Assembly: GCF_904849725.1 (NCBI RefSeq)
Contig: NC_058524.1
Coordinates: forward strand, 490,303,763-490,367,762
DNA from: Hordeum vulgare subsp. vulgare
Lineage: Eukaryota; Streptophyta; Magnoliopsida; Poales; Poaceae
Direction of reading: 5' to 3'
Length of the DNA stretch: 64,000 nt
The position numbers were made by a program, and so were the translations under genes. The notes beneath the pieces are model-generated. The model did no database searches. It was not told where the DNA came from and was given only the letters and a program-made list of their open reading frames with translations. This document shows, in pieces, positions 59,057 to 64,000 of the stretch; positions within the stretch are counted from its first letter, which is position 1, and each line of letters opens with the position of its first letter.

Positions 59057-61263
59057 ACTCCATCAAGAGAATCTTCTCGTTAGCGTATTGTAGGATGGAC
59101 ACTCCACCATCAACTAGATCTGGCACAAGTACACCCACGAGGCCTTCCTATTTAGCCCTCCCTATCATTATTTTCAACATATTTGCGACTATGTTGAACA
59201 AAGTATGAGACATAGGATCCCCCTATTTGACACCCTTAAGCGTTTGGAAAAAGTGACCTAAATCATCATTCACTTTTACTCCGATGCTACCTTTTTTATA
59301 AAGCAATCGACATGCTTCCTCCATAGCTCATCGAAACCCTTCATACGTAAGGCTTGCCGCAGGAAAGACTATTTGACTTTATCATACACTTTCTCGAAAT
59401 ACACTTTGAAGATAACCCCATCTAGTTTCTTCGAATGGATTTCGTGCAACGTCTCATGCAAAACAACCACCCCTTCTAAAATGTTGCGGCCTGGCATGAA
59501 AGCAGTTTCAGTCGGCTGCACCACAGAATGTGCAATCCTTGTCAGCCTGTTCGTTAACACCTTCGTGAAAATCTTGAAACTCACATTGAGCAGGCAAATT
59601 GGACGAAACTTCTCAATGTGCACCGCCCCTCCTCCTTTGGTAGCAACGTTATGGTGCCGAAGTTCAGTTGGAAAAGCTGCAGGTGCCCATTAAACATGTC
59701 TTGGAACATTGGAATAAGATCATCTTTAAATATATGCCAACATTTTTTATGAAACTCAGCCAGAAAACCATCTGGTCTAGAAGCTTTGTTATTTTTCATT
59801 TGAACAATGGCGTCGAGCACCTCTTTCTCCGTAAAAGGTGCGGATAAAATCGCATTCTCGTCATCCCCGAGCTAAGCAATATCCTCCACCAATTGCTCAT
59901 CCATAGAGACAAAACTATTATTAGGAGCCCCAAAAGGTTGTTTATAATACTCTGAGATACACAACTTTAGGTTCTCATGACCTACGATTGTACCCTCATC
60001 TTGCTCAAGCTATATAATTTTATTTTTACTATGCTTTCTGTTTGCAATCAAATGGAACTGAGTGTTACCATCTCCCTGAACGGTAGCCCGCACTTTAGCT
60101 CTGTGTACCAATTTCATTTATTCCCCTCGAAGGAGCTCACATACTCTGTGCTCCGCCTCGTTTTTCGATGCCCTCTCATTTGCATCTAATAACCAAGTCC
60201 CGGCTTTACGATCAAGCTCATCTACAAGTTTGAGAAGCATGTCCTTCTCTTCCTTATAGATACCAAATTCATTCTTCGCCCAACCCCTCAGGAACTATCG
60301 CAGGTGTCTAATTTTATTCTGCTATCTTTCAACATTAGACCTCCCTCCCAACTCCTTATCTCATTCCCTGGCTATCATGTCAATGAATACCTCTCTCAGA
60401 AACCAACCTGTTTCGAAAGAGAAACCATTCTTGTTTCCTACATGAGTCGCCCCACCGGAATCTACCAACAGAGGGGTATGGTCGGAGATGGCCCTTTGTA
60501 ATGCGCGAACCGTTACCATGGGGAACTTCTGTTCCCATTCGATGCTCGTGAGGACCCGGTCCAACTTTCCAAAAGTTCAGTTTTGTAGAGAATTTGCCCA
60601 GGTAAACTTCCTCCCTAAGAGTTCAATCTCCCTCACGTCTAGTCTCTCGATAACCGTGTTAAACATGAATGACCATCTTCCATCAAAATTATCGTTATTC
60701 TTTTCGTCTCTCCTCCGGATAATATTCAAATCACCCCCAACCAATAGAGGTAATCTTTCATCACATATCCAAACCAGATCTACAAGAAAATCTTGCTTGA
60801 GCTCTGGTTGAGTTGCTCCATATACAGCTACCAATGCCCAGTGAAAACCATCACTTTTAGACCAAACCGTGAACTTGACCGCAAACTCCCCCAAAAACAC
60901 TTCTCGCACTTGAAGAGTTTCGCATCTAACTGCAAGTAAGATCCCACCAGACCTTCCTCTTGGAGGGAGACAATGCCAATCAAAATCCTCACCTCATAAA
61001 AAGGTGCTTAAAAATTGAGATGTAAAATTATCATGTCGTGTCTTCATCAATGCACTAAAATCCACCCTATGTTGAAGTGTTGCCTCCACAAGGAACATTC
61101 TTTTAGCCAAGTCATTTAGACATCTGCTATTCCAAAAGATTTTCTCATCTTTCATCATGGAAAATTTTTGCAGTCCATAATCTAGCACTTCTACGCACCG
61201 CAGATATCGGATACACCTTCCATTTCCATGGTCATTTTGGTTTATGTTGCCCAACACCCTCAT
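59057..61263 (-). pseudogene. LINE ORF2, N-terminal half: endonuclease and start of RT
   Basis: ATG 61263 begins the likely ORF2. The APE-type endonuclease starts with FWNSRCLNDLAKR (usual form WNCRGLN; two changes), then VAVYGATQPE, GGDLNIIRRRDE and ISDHTPLL (usual SDHxP). Next is a linker with conserved WxRxRxxxxxxxGDxNTxFFH-like sequence (HRAKVRATVQGDGNTQFH, about 60110-60060). Reverse transcriptase follows at 59820-59369: NNKASRPDGF, TLLPKE, FRPICLLNVSFKIFTKVLTNRL, QTETAF-like QPTETAFMPGRNI. The last codons before the copia insertion hold the YxDD position, which reads YANE (59087-59076). Stops occur at about 60595, 60360, 59365 and others. It would nick DNA and prime reverse transcription if intact. 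Confidence 0.9.
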
Positions 61264-61442
61264 CCATATAACTAGACTGCGGCGAACCTAGTATCTCAGG
61301 TTCCAGAGAAGCCATATACTCCTCTGTACCACTCTCTACCTACCCCTCCTTTTCATTCGAAGGGACAAGATCCTCACATAGAATTGAACGCCTCAATCCC
61401 TAGTGCATTAATTTCAGAATCTTTCATTGGTTTCACAGCGGC

Positions 61443-63964
61443 TTAATTTCGAACTAAGTCCAATGCCATGTCGACCTCTAAGTCTAGCAGCTCATTGATA
61501 GAGTTAGAAATTTCTTTACCCGTGTTACCCAACGGAACCCCAACTAAATCAGCATTATCAATGATATCTTGCTCAGAAAAATGAACAATAGAATGCGCCT
61601 TATTAATCGTCGTACCTGTCGTTGCTTCGACGTCACGCAGCTTCGACGCTCGCATCGCTCAGCCTATCTACAGGTCATCAGCATCTGCTTGAGCCTGAAT
61701 CCTCTGACTCGACCTTCTCTCAGCAGTCGCCAATTTTGGCATTCCACCAAAAGCTATGACCTCGTCAACAAAATGCATTAATGGAGCTTGGTGAGCAGGC
61801 CTGCAATACGCCAGTCCCGACACGTGCATCCTCACGTTGAAGCTCGCATCCATGTGTCCCGTGGCTCAGCCTGTACCTGAGCCCGGCCTCACTGAACCGG
61901 CCTGCATGCTCCCCATGGAAGCACAAGGACCCGTCGCATGCTGTGGCAAACTATGCAAAACAACCGTCGCTGAAACCTATGTTTTGCCTTGAGAAGCCAA
62001 AACCTCCTGTGCTCCCTGCCCACATCACCGATGGAGCAACCGGCGAAATCAGCCCATCATTCCTCGCTCCTGCGAGGTACTCATGGAGTGAAGCTGCAGG
62101 TAAGTGTGTCTTTGCCTATATCATCAACCATTCCTCACAATCCCGGGACCCAACCACTTGCACTGCGTCAGGAGAAGGCCTCACTTTCACCAGGTCCTCC
62201 AGGCCCCCCGTCTCAGCCCTATGGCCCCCGAGACGGCTAGGTGCAGAAGCAGCGCCAAACGAGCCGAACATCAGCTCTTTCATTGGTGTAGACACCGGCG
62301 CACCACCCTTGCCATTAGAAGAGTTAGCTGGCCAGTTGGGATCAGTCTGCTTCCCCTTAGAACCTTCGGACAGACAGTGATCAGTATTACTGTGTTTTGG
62401 CCTAGCACCATCATCCCTGTCCTCCATATGCACATCTTTGTTCCCACCATTGTCAACAAAAAGCGGCGGGCTTTCAATCTCAATCTGAAGAGTATACCTC
62501 ATGCCCGCATAAGTCCAAACAACCTCATCCGAAACAAGATCAATGTCAACTACACTAACCAACAGTCTAGCCACACCCTTTGCACGAGTGAAAGGCATGT
62601 CTACTTGTTCCATCTTTCTAATAAGTGATCCCAAACTCCAAGTCATTAAGCAGCCTCGATGGTGCTCCCAAGAATCTGACCCAAATATGTGGCAAAGGTG
62701 AACCTTGCGTCTCCTCGCTCTTCCAGGCGTCAAACTCGAGCATGCAGCTGCTATTTGGCACTCTAATCATGCCAAACTTGAGTAGACGTGCGAGATCTTC
62801 CCGCGATGGAAACGCCACCTTGAACACATTGTCAGCAATCCTAACTAGTGCCCAACGGAAACTTGAAGACACCAACTCATGCAGCTACTGCACAACCTGC
62901 TCAACCCTCATCATGCCTCACGTGACCATTACCGTGCTAGTGGGGGAGGAGTCTGCCACATGAACCGTCGATGTCGCAGCCTGTGACTCGAAGAACATCA
63001 GCTCAGGACAACAAACTCCATAGATTATGACCACCGGCATAGGTCCAACCGTAAGAGGACACTTTGCAGCTCCATGTTTTGGCCTGAGACATAACTCGCA
63101 CAGCTCAACCTTACACTCAGCCACGAAGTGCCCAACCACATTACAGCGGTAATAGGTCATCTTCTCCTTCTTACGAGCCCATTTGGTCGGAAGGTCACCT
63201 CCCTCAGTTTATCGTTAGCCGAAGCTCGATCAACAACCTGGTCAGCATCTTTGTTCGAAGGCTACACTATAACTTCAGCCAAAGCCTTCACCGTAGCAAG
63301 CTCCACCCCCGACAGCTCCGGGGCTTTCGCGCCGCTCACCGTTTCCAAGGTAGATGGCTTGTCAACAGCCACCGTCAGCACAGTAGTCCGCTTCGACAGA
63401 AAAGGTGGTCTAGGCTTTTTGCCTCCTCCCTTGCCGCCCCAAGTCGGACGATACCCGCCTCGCTGCGAGTTAGGACCCTCAACTAAATTGCCAGGAGATC
63501 AGTTGAACCCTCTACCACCTCCTCCGCTGCCCTGCCATGCATAGCCACGACCTCCACCCATGCATTGCCCATCTACATAAGCGTTAACGTCGTCATCGCC
63601 CCAACGACCCAAGGCTGCTGACGGTCATCGTCGACAGTCCTGCCAGCACCGCCAGTAGCAGCAGCAACTCTGTCGGCGTTCATGCCCACCGTCGCATGAC
63701 CGACAGTAGCCTTCTGACATTGGCATGCCCCCCCCCCCCCCGCGTCAACCGAGCAGGGGGAAGAGAAGGCTTCGGCGGTGGTGGAAGTCCATGCCATGTC
63801 ATGCTCTCCAAAGAAACCGGCTCCGATGGTGGAATCCGCGCGACGCGCCCTGGCCGCAACACAGGAAACCCAGGCTTCGCTCGTCGCAAATGAACACTAG
63901 CTTCCGAAACAACCTCGGCGGTTGAAAACGCCGCACGCAGCCTCCATTCGTGTGATATCCCCAT
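61443..63964 (-). pseudogene. LINE ORF1: DUF4283-like region and CCHC zinc knuckles
   Basis: N-terminal proline-rich part (about 63964-63570), then two zinc knuckles near 63150-63055: the second, CELCLRPKHGAAKC, is a canonical C-x2-C-x4-H-x4-C, the first has Tyr in place of its first Cys (YYRCNVVGHFVAEC). Next is a DUF4283-like block with FKVAFPSREDLARLL and [17 protein letters not shown] (62875-62620), then a linker through 62600-61670 and a C-terminal piece NADLVGVPLGNTGKEI ending at 61443. On the minus strand, the piece with the knuckles precedes the DUF4283-like block. ORF1 proteins bind LINE RNA. Stops and frame changes are frequent. A C homopolymer at about 63729-63741 interrupts the N-terminal part. 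Confidence 0.75.
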
Positions 63965-64000
63965 CCAAGATCACCTCATGGGCTCTAATCTCGACCATAT

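Larger units (their letters stand above)
48658..64000 (-). mobile_element. LINE (non-LTR retrotransposon), split by a copia element
   Basis: On the minus strand the order is ORF1 (about 63964-61443), endonuclease (61263-60370), reverse transcriptase (about 60000-59057, then 50402-49600) and zf-RVT (49494-48904). The 3' end is near 48661-48675, where the plus strand reads GTTTTTTTAG, a short poly-A on the element strand. Order and domains are those of plant L1-type LINEs. Excluding the copia insertion, about 6.7 kb is in the window; the 5' end may lie outside. Multiple stops make it inactive. Confidence 0.9.

Noticed and set aside
61943..62628. Plus-strand ORFs of 145 and 174 aa
   Set aside because: They are opposite-strand shadows of LINE ORF1, which has recognisable domains on the minus strand.

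Overview
The window looks like intergenic DNA from a large grass genome, most likely Triticeae (wheat, barley, rye or Aegilops). It is almost entirely nested transposable elements, and I found no convincing host gene, tRNA, rRNA or CRISPR array. The Triticeae assignment rests on recognising the element types by eye: BARE/WIS/Angela-like copia LTRs of about 1.8 kb, an Athila-group gypsy element of Sabrina/WHAM type, Tat-lineage gypsy with an antisense ORF, and large CACTA elements whose ends are full of GACGGCAAAG / CTTTGCCGTC motifs. Family names come from memory of the families, not from a database search.

Layout. (1) 1-8852: a Tat-lineage gypsy element on the minus strand, with both LTRs, decayed gag-protease and a plus-strand antisense ORF, but no recognisable reverse transcriptase or integrase. 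(2) 8853-9638 and about 47449-47763: two parts of one minus-strand copia LTR, split by a CACTA element. (3) 9639 to about 47417: CACTA-1 (plus strand), whose own sequence is about 11 kb. It holds an Athila-type gypsy (10737-17469, TSD ATTAG) and a second CACTA of the same type, CACTA-2 (23867-43661, minus strand), which sits inside the second gene of CACTA-1. CACTA-2 in turn holds a deleted copia element (24061-26971, TSD AGCTT) and a 4.1-kb solo LTR (39374-43470, TSD GCCGT). (4) 47764-48657: unassigned DNA and two small MITE-like elements. (5) 48658-64000: a LINE on the minus strand (ORF1, endonuclease, reverse transcriptase, zf-RVT), split inside its reverse transcriptase by a complete but decayed copia element (50403-59056). 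The LINE may run past the right edge.

How the genes work together. Both CACTA elements have the usual two-gene plan: a TNP2-like transposase (Transpos_assoc, transposase tnp2, DUF4218, DUF4216) followed by a second gene with a Ptta/En/Spm domain and a coiled coil. In both, the transposase is preceded by a TATA-containing palindrome and a palindrome of about 216 bp, and the second gene is followed by a long tandem array. All coding regions seen carry stops, frameshifts or deletions, so no element here looks autonomous now.

Most worth a second look: the conserved promoter and leader palindromes shared by both CACTAs; the array of about 385-bp units in CACTA-2, each holding a purine/pyrimidine inverted repeat, with a further unit on the other side of the coding region; insertion of one CACTA into the second gene of its relative; and apparent templated filler DNA where the right end of CACTA-1 has been lost.
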